Assembly (NCBI GenBank): GCA_024405895.1
Contig: JAKSNW010000020.1
Location: 1 to 32,823, forward strand
Source: Paludibacteraceae bacterium
GTDB lineage: Bacteria; Bacteroidota; Bacteroidia; Bacteroidales; Paludibacteraceae
Direction: 5' to 3'
DNA length: 32,823 nucleotides
Shown here piece by piece: positions 6,600 to 14,669 of this stretch. The translations under genes and the position numbers were made by a program. The notes beneath the pieces are model-generated. The model ran no database searches. It saw nothing but the letters and a program-made list of their open reading frames with translations, and had not been told where the DNA came from. Position 1 is the first letter of the stretch; each line of letters opens with the position of its first letter.

Positions 6600-6637
6600 T
6601 AGTCAGATTTACAACAAGGAAATACATTATAAATAAT

Positions 6638-7417
6638 ATGAGAACAAAACTGACTTTGCTCATTCTATCAGCGTGCCTTATCTTAGTGAGTTGCGGCAAC
6701 AACGAGCCCAAAGACGACGAGAATACGCGTACATTCAAAGCGAACGGCGTTTCGTTCAGGATGAAACGCGTCGAGAAAGGCACCTTCTCCATGGGTGCCA
6801 CCTCAGAGATGGAAAACCCATGGGATGAGGAGAAACCCGTTCATACCGTCAATATCACCCACGACTACTGGATGGGAGAGACCGAGGTGACACAAGCTCT
6901 TTGGGAAACCGTCATGGGCAAAAATCCATCCGAATTCAAGGACCCTCAAATCCCGGTCAACAAAGTGACCTGGGACGACTGTCACGAGTTCATTGCCAAA
7001 CTCAACGAGCAGACCGGCATGAAGTTCCGTCTCCCAACAGAGGCTGAATGGGAGTTTGCTGCCCGTGGAGGCAACCGCTCCAACCACACACAATACAGCG
7101 GTAGTGCCAATGCCAATGAAGTGGCATGGTGCAGTGCCGACGAGCCAAGCGCAGTAGCCACAAAGAAACCTAACGAATTGGGCCTCTACGACATGACAGG
7201 CAACATGTGGGAATGGTGCGAAGACTACTCCGGCGATTACAAATCAGGCACACAGACAGACCCAACAGGTCCAACTTCCGGCTACGACCGTGTTTACCGT
7301 GGCGGCGGATTCAACGTTCGCGCTTGGTATGGACGCATTTCTTACCGTGGATTTGCCGCTCCATCGAAAAAACAGAACGACTTAGGACTCCGTCTGGCAC
7401 TCACATTGGAAAAATAA
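6638..7417 (+). CDS. SUMF1/formylglycine-generating-enzyme-fold lipoprotein
   Basis: 259 residues from the ATG at 6638. A lipoprotein signal peptide ends in LVSC (Cys19). The rest is one SUMF1/FGE-sulfatase domain: GTFSMGATSE, EEKPVHTVNI, YWMGETEVTQALWETVMG, VNKVTWDDCHEF, KFRLPTEAEWEFAARGG, ELGLYDMTGNMWEWC, YRGGGF and a C-terminal GLRLAL. In the family this fold includes formylglycine-generating enzymes and many non-enzymatic ligand-binding relatives (for example gliding GldK/GldJ proteins, which serve T9SS). The paired cysteines of the true enzyme active site are not obvious here, so an envelope structural or binding role is more likely than sulfatase maturation. An upstream ATG at 6569 is rejected because it lies before the predicted transcript start. 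Confidence 0.9.
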   Translation: MRTKLTLLILSACLILVSCGNNEPKDDENTRTFKANGVSFRMKRVEKGTFSMGATSEMENPWDEEKPVHTVNITHDYWMGETEVTQALWETVMGKNPSEFKDPQIPVNKVTWDDCHEFIAKLNEQTGMKFRLPTEAEWEFAARGGNRSNHTQYSGSANANEVAWCSADEPSAVATKKPNELGLYDMTGNMWEWCEDYSGDYKSGTQTDPTGPTSGYDRVYRGGGFNVRAWYGRISYRGFAAPSKKQNDLGLRLALTLEK

Positions 7418-7500
7418 GACAACGTTAACGGTATAAAACAGAGCCAATTACAAAGGAATAAAGATTGCTCAAAAATTTTACAAAAAAAGATGCAGAAAGA

Positions 7501-7532
7501 TTTGGTCATATCAACGAAATGCACTACTTTTG
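7501..7532 (+). promoter_or_regulatory. Promoter of the second tRNA-Val
   Basis: TTTG (7501-7504), 20 bases, TACTTTTG (7525-7532). It is a near copy of the promoter at 1487-1518. Confidence 0.85.
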
Positions 7533-7555
7533 CATCGCTTTTCCGAGCAAATCTC

Positions 7556-7630
7556 GGGCGTTTAGCTCAGCTGGTTTAGAGCATCTGCCTTACAAGCAGA
7601 GGGTCGGCGGTTCGAATCCGTCAACGCCCA
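7556..7630 (+). tRNA. tRNA-Val (TAC), copy 2
   Basis: Identical in all 75 bases to the tRNA at 1541-1615; anticodon TAC at 7591-7593; CCA not encoded. The leader is also a near duplicate, with the CCGAG...CTCGG leader hairpin kept although its loop differs. Confidence 0.97.
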
Positions 7631-7637
7631 CAGACCG

Positions 7638-7672
7638 AAGAGACAAGAAACTGAGTTTTGAGTCTCTTTTTT
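7638..7672 (+). terminator. Terminator between tRNA-Val and tRNA-Ala
   Basis: AAGAGAC / GTCTCTT (7638-7644, 7662-7668) followed by T residues. Confidence 0.75.
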
Positions 7673-7696
7673 ATTCTCTAACATAAAAAATTTTTC

Positions 7697-7770
7697 GGGG
7701 GTTTAGCTCAGTTGGCTAGAGCGTTTGACTGGCAGTCAAAAGGTCAGGGGTTCGATTCCCCTAATCTCCA
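7697..7770 (+). tRNA. tRNA-Ala (GGC)
   Basis: 74-base cloverleaf; acceptor GGGGGTT/AATCTCC has the G3-U70 pair that marks alanine tRNAs; anticodon GGC at 7731-7733; discriminator A; CCA not encoded. No clear promoter box between it and the preceding terminator. Confidence 0.95.
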
Positions 7771-7778
7771 CTGAATAG

Positions 7779-7814
7779 AAGATGTCGAGTTTGTTCAAGT
7801 CGGCATCTTTTTTT
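7779..7814 (+). terminator. Terminator after tRNA-Ala
   Basis: AAGATG-T-CGA (7779-7788) pairs with TCG-G-CATCTT (7800-7809) and is followed by T residues. Confidence 0.8.
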
Positions 7815-7857
7815 GTTATTATAGATTTCGATTCACACAGCACATACAATAATATAT

Positions 7858-9630
7858 ATGTCTACATTCAATGAGTTAGAACTCAAACAAGAAATCCTGG
7901 ACGGAATTGCGGAACTTGGCTACGAACAGCCTACCCCTATTCAAGAACAGGTGATACCATACATGCTTCACAACGAAGGCGACCTCGTAGCTCTGGCTCA
8001 AACGGGCACTGGCAAGACAGCAGCTTTCGGTTTGCCGCTGCTGAATATGCTCAATCTGGAACAACGTCACATCCAAGCGCTTGTTCTCTCTCCAACACGC
8101 GAGCTCTGCATGCAGATAGCTAACGACCTGAAGCATTATTCGTCCAAGATGAACGGAATGAAAGTGGTGCCAGTGTACGGTGGCGAAAACATCGTTACAC
8201 AATTCAAACAACTGGACGTTCAGCCTCATGTCTTGGTGGCAACACCTGGACGTCTCATCGACTTGATTACACGCGACAAGGTTCATCTGGAACGCGTTCA
8301 ATATCTTGTGCTTGACGAAGCCGACGAGATGTTGAATATGGGTTTCCAGGAAGATATTGACATCATTCTCGCCCAACTGCCTATAGAACGACGCACTCTG
8401 CTCTTCTCCGCCACAATGCCAAAGGAGATTCAGCGAATTGCACTTCGTTATATGCAGACACCGAAAGAAATCAGCGTGGGTGTCCGTAATGCAGGTGCTG
8501 AAAATGTAGAACATATCTATTATATGGTGCAGGCAAGCAACCGCTATCTCGCTTTGAAACGCATCGTAGACGTAAACCCAGATATCTACGGAATTGTTTT
8601 CTGCCGCACCCGTCAAGAGACTCAAGAGGTGGCAGACAAGCTGATGCGCGACGGATACAATGCCGACGCACTTCATGGCGACCTCAGTCAAACTCAACGC
8701 GATACCGTAATGAACAAATTCCGTATCCACAACCTTCAGATTCTTGTGGCTACGGATGTTGCAGCTCGCGGTTTGGATGTGAGCGACCTCACCCACGTCA
8801 TCAACTACAACCTTCCGGACGACATCGAAGTCTACACTCACAGAAGCGGCCGTACCGGCAGAGCCAACAAGAAAGGCATTTCAGTCAGCATCATTCATCA
8901 ACGCGAGAAACACCGCATCAAGGACCTTGAGCGAATGATCAAAAAGACATTCACTCAACAACGTGTACCTGGCGGCATGGAAGTTTGCAAGAAGCAACTC
9001 TTCAACCTCATCAACAAGATGGAGAATGCCACCGTGAATGACGCCGAGATTGCTCCATACATGGACGAAATCACAGCCAAACTCTCCTATTTGCCGAAGG
9101 AGGAGATGCTGAAGAAATTCGTTTCGCTGGAGTTCAACCGTTTTGCAGAATATTACCGCGATGCACCGGATCTCAACCTGCCGGAAAAGAAAGAAGGCAA
9201 GGCAAAAGACGGCGAAGGCAAGCCCGCCAAAGGTCAGAAGATTCGTTTCAAAATCAATGTGGGCAGGAAGCATAATGTCACCGTCCGCGACATTCTCTGC
9301 ATCATCAACCGAATCACCAACGACAAGAGCATCTCGATTCTCAACGTTGACATCGACACAAAATTCACCTTCTTCGACATCTTTGCCGACCAGGCAGACC
9401 AGATAGAGGAAGCATTCGGCGACAACGGAGGCCGCTACAGCATTGAGCGACTGAAAAACCAGCAACGTCCTGTGCGCCATCACCGCGACGACTCAAGAGA
9501 CCGCAAGGAATCAAAGGACTACAAAGAGTCGCGAGGCAGAAAAGAGGAGCGTCAGCACAAAGAAGACAGACCACGCAAAGAAAAACGCCAGTCGGGCAGC
9601 GACAGCAAGCCTTGGCGCAAGAACAGATAA
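7858..9630 (+). CDS. DEAD-box RNA helicase with DbpA-type RNA-binding domain
   Basis: 590 residues. It unwinds short RNA duplexes using ATP; in this family the targets are usually rRNA precursors and mRNA. Motifs in order: Q motif GYEQPTPIQ (21-29), Walker A AQTGTGKT (47-54), PTREL (79-83), TPGR (129-132), DEAD (153-156), SAT (184-186), ATDVAARGLD (298-307) and HRSGRTGR (328-335). Residues about 461-533 (KIRFKINVGRKHNVTVRDIL onwards) match the DbpA/CsdA-type RNA-recognition fold, and the last 50 or so residues are a basic, Arg/Lys/Asp/Glu-rich tail. The length and layout fit CsdA/DeaD-type helicases. No strong promoter was found; TAGATTTC at 7822-7829 is a weak -7 candidate. Confidence 0.95.
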   Translation: MSTFNELELKQEILDGIAELGYEQPTPIQEQVIPYMLHNEGDLVALAQTGTGKTAAFGLPLLNMLNLEQRHIQALVLSPTRELCMQIANDLKHYSSKMNGMKVVPVYGGENIVTQFKQLDVQPHVLVATPGRLIDLITRDKVHLERVQYLVLDEADEMLNMGFQEDIDIILAQLPIERRTLLFSATMPKEIQRIALRYMQTPKEISVGVRNAGAENVEHIYYMVQASNRYLALKRIVDVNPDIYGIVFCRTRQETQEVADKLMRDGYNADALHGDLSQTQRDTVMNKFRIHNLQILVATDVAARGLDVSDLTHVINYNLPDDIEVYTHRSGRTGRANKKGISVSIIHQREKHRIKDLERMIKKTFTQQRVPGGMEVCKKQLFNLINKMENATVNDAEIAPYMDEITAKLSYLPKEEMLKKFVSLEFNRFAEYYRDAPDLNLPEKKEGKAKDGEGKPAKGQKIRFKINVGRKHNVTVRDILCIINRITNDKSISILNVDIDTKFTFFDIFADQADQIEEAFGDNGGRYSIERLKNQQRPVRHHRDDSRDRKESKDYKESRGRKEERQHKEDRPRKEKRQSGSDSKPWRKNR

Positions 9631-9643
9631 GAAAAAAAATGCT

Positions 9644-9651
9644 TATCTTTG
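9644..9651 (+). promoter_or_regulatory. -7 promoter box of fbp
   Basis: TATCTTTG, followed by CA, 29 bases before the ATG and just after the helicase stop codon. No matching -33 element. Confidence 0.55.
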
Positions 9652-9680
9652 CAGCAAAATTCTAAACAAACCCTATCGTT

Positions 9681-11657
9681 ATGAAAAGAACTATAGACGA
9701 GAAGCAAATCCCATATTTGAGACTGCTTTCAAAGAGTTTTCCTACAATTGCGGCAGCCAGCACCGAGATTATCAACCTCGAGGCTATTATGAACCTGCCT
9801 AAGGGCACTGAGTATTTCCTCTCCGACATCCACGGCGAGTACGAGGCTTTTCAGCACGTGATGAAGAACGCCTCCGGTTCCGTTCAACGTAAAGTGAACG
9901 AACTGTTCGGCGACACCTTGCGCGAGCAGGAGAAACGCGACCTCTGCACCCTCATCTATTATCCAAAGGAGCGACTGCAGATGATCAAGCCACAGGAAAA
10001 GAACCTCAACGAATGGTACATGGTGACACTTATCCAATTGGTGAAAGTGTGCCAGGCCGTTTCATCAAAATATACCCGTTCAAAAGTAAGAAAGGCATTG
10101 CCGGAGGAGTTCTCCTACATCATTCAAGAATTGATGCACGAGAGCCTCAACGACCCTAACAAGCAAGCCTATCTGAAGGTCATTCTCTCCACCATCATCA
10201 ACATTGACCGTGCCGACGAGTTCATCATCGCACTCAGCGAGGTGATACAACGTCTTATCATCGACTCGCTTCACATCGTGGGCGATATCTACGACCGCGG
10301 TCCAGGCGCCCATATCATCATGGACACCCTGATGAACTACCACGACGTGGACATACAGTGGGGCAACCACGACATTCTATGGATGGGCGCTGCCTGCGGC
10401 AACGACAGCTGTATTGCCAACGTTATCCGCATCTGTATGCGTTATGGTAACCTCACAACCCTTGAAGACGGCTACGGCATCAATCTTCTGCCGCTGGCTA
10501 CCTTCGCCATGGACACCTACGGCGAGGATCCTTGCACCGTTTTCCAACCAAAACTGAAATTTGCCGACGTAAAATACTCCGACAAGAATGCACAGCTCAT
10601 CGCCAAGATGCAGAAAGCCATCAGCATCATCCAATTCAAACTGGAGGCAGCTATCATTGCACGCCACAAAGAGTACTGCATGGACGACCGCAACCTGCTC
10701 CACTGCATTGACTTCGAGCGTGGCGTTCTGAAGGTCAACGGTCAGGAGTATGCTATGTTGGACATGAACTTCCCAACCGTCAACCCTGCCGATCCTTATA
10801 CACTCACTCCAGAAGAAGCCGAGCTGATGACCAAGCTCCACAACTCGTTCATCAACAGCGAGCGCTTGCACCGCCACATGCACTTCCTTTTCTCCAACGG
10901 TAGCATGTACCTTGTGCAGAACGGCAACCTCATGTTCCACGCCTCCATTCCATTGAACGAGGACGGCACCTTCAAACAGGTTACCGTGGGCAACCGCCAA
11001 CTTTGCGGCAAGGCATTGCTCGACGAGGTGGACCGTCTGGTTCGCGAGGCCTACTTCAAGACTGGCAACGAGGAGGAGCAGCAGTTTGCCCTCGACTACA
11101 TGTGGTATCTCTGGTGCGGAGCCGACGCTGCACCATTCGACAAGAGCAAGATGGCAACGTTCGAGCGTTACTTCGTGGCTGAGAAGGAACTGCACAAAGA
11201 GGTGAAGGGACACTACTACAAACTGCGTGAGCAGGAAGAAGTGTGCGACCGTATCCTCGACGAGTTCGGTGTAGAAGGCGAGCACCGCCACATCATCAAC
11301 GGCCACGTACCAGTCAAGACCATCAAGGGCGAGACTCCAATCAAGGCCAACGGCAAGATGATGGTCATCGACGGCGGTTTCTCACGCGCCTACCAGCCAG
11401 AGACCGGTATTGCGGGCTACACTCTGGTCTACAACTCACAAGGCCTTCAGTTGGTTCAGCACGAGCCGTTCACCTCTGCAAAGCGTGCAGTAGAAGAGGG
11501 TCTCGACATCCGCTCCATGCGCACCGTGGTAGAGTTCAACAGCCAGCGTATGCTTGTGCGCGACACCGACAACGGCCGTCAGCTAGCACGCGAAGTTGAC
11601 GAACTCCGCTCACTGCTTGTGGCGTACCGCTATGGCCTCGTCAAAGAGCGCAAATAA
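9681..11657 (+). CDS. fbp: Fructose-1,6-bisphosphatase, class III
   Basis: 658 residues, the size of class III (FBPase_2, Bacillus Fbp-like) enzymes. It removes the 1-phosphate of fructose-1,6-bisphosphate, the committed step of gluconeogenesis, in the cytoplasm. The family uses a calcineurin-like metallophosphatase core, visible as SDIHGEYEAF (48-57), GDIYDRG (201-207) and GNHD (228-231), with an interrupted insertion after it; further conserved blocks include NGHVPVKTIKGETPIKANGK near residues 533-552 and DGGFSRAYQ after that. The gene has its own -7 box and terminator. Confidence 0.95.
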   Translation: MKRTIDEKQIPYLRLLSKSFPTIAAASTEIINLEAIMNLPKGTEYFLSDIHGEYEAFQHVMKNASGSVQRKVNELFGDTLREQEKRDLCTLIYYPKERLQMIKPQEKNLNEWYMVTLIQLVKVCQAVSSKYTRSKVRKALPEEFSYIIQELMHESLNDPNKQAYLKVILSTIINIDRADEFIIALSEVIQRLIIDSLHIVGDIYDRGPGAHIIMDTLMNYHDVDIQWGNHDILWMGAACGNDSCIANVIRICMRYGNLTTLEDGYGINLLPLATFAMDTYGEDPCTVFQPKLKFADVKYSDKNAQLIAKMQKAISIIQFKLEAAIIARHKEYCMDDRNLLHCIDFERGVLKVNGQEYAMLDMNFPTVNPADPYTLTPEEAELMTKLHNSFINSERLHRHMHFLFSNGSMYLVQNGNLMFHASIPLNEDGTFKQVTVGNRQLCGKALLDEVDRLVREAYFKTGNEEEQQFALDYMWYLWCGADAAPFDKSKMATFERYFVAEKELHKEVKGHYYKLREQEEVCDRILDEFGVEGEHRHIINGHVPVKTIKGETPIKANGKMMVIDGGFSRAYQPETGIAGYTLVYNSQGLQLVQHEPFTSAKRAVEEGLDIRSMRTVVEFNSQRMLVRDTDNGRQLAREVDELRSLLVAYRYGLVKERK

Positions 11658-11683
11658 ATAGACAGCACCTAAACAACAATCAT

Positions 11684-11714
11684 AACCCCGTAGCCTCCAA
11701 GCTGCGGGGTTTTT
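11684..11714 (+). terminator. Terminator after fbp
   Basis: AACCCCG / CGGGGTT (11684-11690, 11705-11711) with an inner AGC/GCT pair, followed by T. Confidence 0.85.
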
Positions 11715-11853
11715 CTGTCAAGGGAAAAGATTGTTCAGCCATCCGGGGAAGCCTTTGACTGCGATCAAAACCGCCCCGACGGTTGGTAGGAAGCAATCAG
11801 CTTATGACGGAAAGTTAAGACACAAAACGTGCGGTTGAAAGAAAAAAAGGTTG

Positions 11854-11861
11854 TACCTTTG
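11854..11861 (+). promoter_or_regulatory. -7 promoter box of the AI-2E permease gene
   Basis: TTG followed by TACCTTTG and CA. Lies upstream of ATG 11883 but downstream of the alternative GTG at 11829, which rules out the longer start. Confidence 0.65.
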
Positions 11862-11882
11862 CACAGAAACAAAAGCACTATC

Positions 11883-13184
11883 ATGCCACAGAAACCTTAT
11901 ACCTTCGACCGCGTCGTACGCCTCGTCATCGGCACCCTCATAGTTGCCGCCATCATACTGCTCACACGCCGACTCAGCGCCGTGCTGCTCCCCTTCGTCA
12001 TCGGCTGGCTGCTCGCCTACCTGGTCAATCCGCTGGTCGATTTCATTCAGAAGAAACTCCACGTAACGTTCCGTGTGCCAAGCATCATCATCGCCTTCCT
12101 ATTCATCGTGGCGGCGACTATCGGCATCATCGAAATCGTGGTGCCTGCCGTCAAGGCCGAAGCCTCCGACATTGGATTTCTCGCCTCGCAGTTCGTCAAC
12201 CGCGTCGGCGCCGACCGTCTGCTCTCCTCCGAAACCTACGACCTCATCGTCAACTTCATCGCACAGATAGACTGGGAGGAGTGGGTCTCCAAGAATGAAA
12301 ATCAAGAGGTAATCAAACAGCTGCTACCACACTTTTGGAACGTCGTTTCCAGCACCATGCAGATAATCATCGGCATCTTCGCCACCGCCATCGTACTGCT
12401 CTACATGATTTTTATCCTCAAAGATTTTGAAAATATCTCCGACGGATTCATCAACATCATACCCGATAAATACCGCCGCTTCGTATCACGACTGATGAAC
12501 GATGTGAGCCAATGCACCAACCACTACTTCCGCGGACAAGCCCTCGTGGCACTCATCGTAGGCGTACTCTTCGCCATCGGATTCAAAATCATCGGACTCC
12601 CAATGGGCATCACCATCGGACTCATCATCGGCGTACTCAACCTCGTGCCCTACATGCAGACACTCGGACTCATCCCAGTCATGCTCCTCGTCATGCTGCA
12701 AAGCACCTCGCCCGAAACTAACCACTGGCTCACCATACTCAACGCCTCCGACCCCTGGCAGTGCTTTTGGATAATGACCGCCCTCGCCGCCGTCGTATTC
12801 CTCATCGTACAAACCACCCAGGACCTCATCCTCGTGCCAAGCATCATGGGCAAAGCCATGGGACTCAACCCCGCCGTCATACTCCTCTCACTCTCTGTTT
12901 GGGGCTCACTACTCGGCGTCATCGGTATGATCGTAGCACTGCCCGTAACCACCCTGCTCATCTCCTACTACAAACGATACGTGCTGCACGACTTCTCCGC
13001 CAACCTCTTCGGAGACAAAACCACCGAAGCCGCCACAGCACCTGTCAGCAACGGCAAAAACAAAACCGCCGCTACCGATGAGAAAACAGACACAGCGGCC
13101 ACCGGCACCAACGAACCAGCGTCGACCGTTGCCAATGAACAGACAACAACGTCACAACCCACCGACAACAATGAACAAAATTAA
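11883..13184 (+). CDS. AI-2E-family membrane permease
   Basis: 433 residues. Member of the AI-2E transporter family (PF01594), which includes TqsA and also permeases of unknown substrate. The protein has several hydrophobic segments: two near the N terminus, one near residues 70-90 and a cluster in the second half, with a soluble region in the middle. The characteristic blocks are visible: PFVIGWLLAYLVNP near the start, MIFILKDFENI in the middle and QTLGLIPVMLLV plus LVPSIMGKAMGLNPAVILLS towards the end. A long Thr/Ala/Asn/Glu-rich tail follows the last membrane segment. The start is chosen by the -7 box at 11854-11861. The end overlaps the next gene by 14 bases, so the two are translationally coupled. 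Codons here are richer in C and G than elsewhere. Confidence 0.85.
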   Translation: MPQKPYTFDRVVRLVIGTLIVAAIILLTRRLSAVLLPFVIGWLLAYLVNPLVDFIQKKLHVTFRVPSIIIAFLFIVAATIGIIEIVVPAVKAEASDIGFLASQFVNRVGADRLLSSETYDLIVNFIAQIDWEEWVSKNENQEVIKQLLPHFWNVVSSTMQIIIGIFATAIVLLYMIFILKDFENISDGFINIIPDKYRRFVSRLMNDVSQCTNHYFRGQALVALIVGVLFAIGFKIIGLPMGITIGLIIGVLNLVPYMQTLGLIPVMLLVMLQSTSPETNHWLTILNASDPWQCFWIMTALAAVVFLIVQTTQDLILVPSIMGKAMGLNPAVILLSLSVWGSLLGVIGMIVALPVTTLLISYYKRYVLHDFSANLFGDKTTEAATAPVSNGKNKTAATDEKTDTAATGTNEPASTVANEQTTTSQPTDNNEQN

Positions 13185-13932
13185 ATTCCTCGGCACCGGC
13201 ACCTCCGTCGGGGTACCCGAAATAGGCTGCCAGTGCGAAGTATGCACCAGCACAGACCCACGTGACAAACGCCTGCGCTGCTCCGCCCTCATCACCTACA
13301 AAGGCAAACGCATTCTCATCGACTGCGGTCCCGACTTCCGCATACAGATGCTCACCGTAGACTTCGCCCCCATCGACGCCGTACTCCTTACCCATGAGCA
13401 CTACGACCACTCGTTCGGCATCGACGACCTCCGCCCATTCACCCGCGTAGCCCCAGTGGAAATCTACGCAGAGCACCGCCTCAACGAAATACAGCGCATC
13501 CGACTCCCCTACTGCTTCGGTCAGCGCTACCCCGGCTCGCCCAAACTGAGCCTCAACGACATCGAAGCTGACAAACCCTTCACCATAGCCGATGGCATCG
13601 AAATCATGCCCATCCGCGTTTTCCACGGCAGAATTCCAATCGTCGGATTCCGCATCGGCAACACGGCCTACATCACAGATGCCTCACACATCGACGACAA
13701 CGAGCTCACAAAACTGCAAGGCATCGACCTACTCGTGCTCAACGCCCTTCGCATCGAGCCGCACCCCTCGCACTTCTCACTCAGCGAAGCCATCGACATG
13801 GCCAAACGCATCAACGCACCTCACACCTACTTCATCCACATGGCTCACACCATTGGCAAACACGCCGACGTACAGCGCTCGCTACCACAAGATATGGCGT
13901 TGGCATACGACGGATTGGAAATAGAATTTTAG
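13171..13932 (+). CDS. MBL-fold hydrolase, PhnP-like
   Basis: 253 residues from ATG 13171. A metallo-beta-lactamase fold enzyme. GTGTSVGVPE is followed by Cys20, Cys22 and Cys25 (CQCEVC), the extra zinc site of PhnP-type phosphodiesterases. The metal motif is HEHYDH (75-80), with later TDASH and a C-terminal THxxH-type segment around HFSLSEA and FIHMAHT. In Bacteroidetes these proteins are usually annotated as MBL-fold metallo-hydrolases; PhnP proper opens 1,2-cyclic ribose phosphates in phosphonate use, but no phn genes are near, so another cyclic nucleotide or phosphodiester substrate is possible. Starts upstream of 13171 lie inside the preceding gene and are rejected. Confidence 0.85.
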   Translation: MNKIKFLGTGTSVGVPEIGCQCEVCTSTDPRDKRLRCSALITYKGKRILIDCGPDFRIQMLTVDFAPIDAVLLTHEHYDHSFGIDDLRPFTRVAPVEIYAEHRLNEIQRIRLPYCFGQRYPGSPKLSLNDIEADKPFTIADGIEIMPIRVFHGRIPIVGFRIGNTAYITDASHIDDNELTKLQGIDLLVLNALRIEPHPSHFSLSEAIDMAKRINAPHTYFIHMAHTIGKHADVQRSLPQDMALAYDGLEIEF

Positions 13933-13958
13933 CATTAGGAAATGTCAGTAAATTTGCT

Positions 13959-13966
13959 TACATTTG
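13959..13966 (+). promoter_or_regulatory. -7 promoter box of frr
   Basis: TACATTTG, 58 bases before the ATG; -33 not clear. Confidence 0.55.
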
Positions 13967-14024
13967 TACCCTCAAAAATAGACACACATCAAATACGAAT
14001 ATAAACCCCAAAAACATATAGCAC

Positions 14025-14594
14025 ATGCTAAACGAATTTGTAAAAAAATGCTACGACGAAGCCTCTGACAGCATGGAAGGCTCAGTAATGTTCCTTGACG
14101 ATGCACTCGCTCACATCCGTGCAGGCAAAGCCAACGTACGTATCCTCGACCCAGTTCGCATCGATTACTACGGAACCATGTCTCCACTTGCCAACGTAGC
14201 CACAATCACCACCCCTGACGCCAAAACCATCTCTATCCAACCTTGGGAAAAGAAGATGATTCCTGCCATCGAGAAAGCCATTCTCGCCTCAAGCATCGGC
14301 ATCACACCAGTAAACAACGGTGAGGTTATTCGTTTGTGCCTGCCTCCAGTAACAGAGGAACGCCGCCGTCAACTCGTAAAAACAGCCGGCACCTCAGTGG
14401 AAGAAGCCAAAGTGAGCATCAGAAACGCACGTCGTGACGCTATCGACAAACTGAAGAAAGAACAAAAGAACAACGGTCTTCCTGAGGACGTAGAAAAAGA
14501 CGGCGAAGCAGAAATTCAGAAACTGCACGACAAATTCATCCACCAAGTTGAAGAGATGTTTGCCGCCAAAGAAAAAGAAATCATGACAGTATAA
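14025..14594 (+). CDS. frr: Ribosome recycling factor
   Basis: 189 residues, standard length. With EF-G it splits the post-termination ribosome after translation. Typical segments are seen: AHIRAGKANVRILDPVRIDYYG (tRNA-like arm near residues 29-50), TISIQPWEKKM, GEVIRLCLPPVTEERRRQLVK and the long C-terminal helix. In many bacteria frr lies with pyrH and tsf, but here it stands alone with its own promoter. It is followed by a long hairpin (14624-14669) and the gene for a BamA-like barrel. Confidence 0.97.
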   Translation: MLNEFVKKCYDEASDSMEGSVMFLDDALAHIRAGKANVRILDPVRIDYYGTMSPLANVATITTPDAKTISIQPWEKKMIPAIEKAILASSIGITPVNNGEVIRLCLPPVTEERRRQLVKTAGTSVEEAKVSIRNARRDAIDKLKKEQKNNGLPEDVEKDGEAEIQKLHDKFIHQVEEMFAAKEKEIMTV

Positions 14595-14623
14595 TTCTGT
14601 CTGCAATATCCGACATAACAAAT

Positions 14624-14669
14624 AAACCGCACCATTCACACCCATGAGGTCATGTGGATGATGCGGTTT
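14624..14669 (+). promoter_or_regulatory. Long hairpin at the start of the BamA-like gene
   Basis: AAACCGCA (14624-14631) pairs with TGCGGTTT (14662-14669), then one mismatch, then CATTCACA (14633-14640) with TGTGGATG (14653-14660, one G-U pair): 16 pairs. No U tract follows, unlike other terminators here. The 3' arm covers the bases directly before and at the possible TTG start (14668 or 14671), so it may end frr transcripts or limit translation of the next gene. Confidence 0.55.

Noticed and set aside
6569-6637. Earlier start for the SUMF1-fold lipoprotein
   Set aside because: It precedes the predicted transcript start and would bury the lipoprotein signal peptide.
7876-8841. Long minus-strand frame inside the helicase gene
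   Set aside because: Same reason; the plus-strand frame has all DEAD-box motifs.
10377-11306. Long minus-strand frame inside fbp
   Set aside because: It is antisense to a well supported gene; open only because of codon bias.
11829-11882. Earlier GTG start for the AI-2E permease
   Set aside because: The -7 promoter box at 11854-11861 lies inside this extension.
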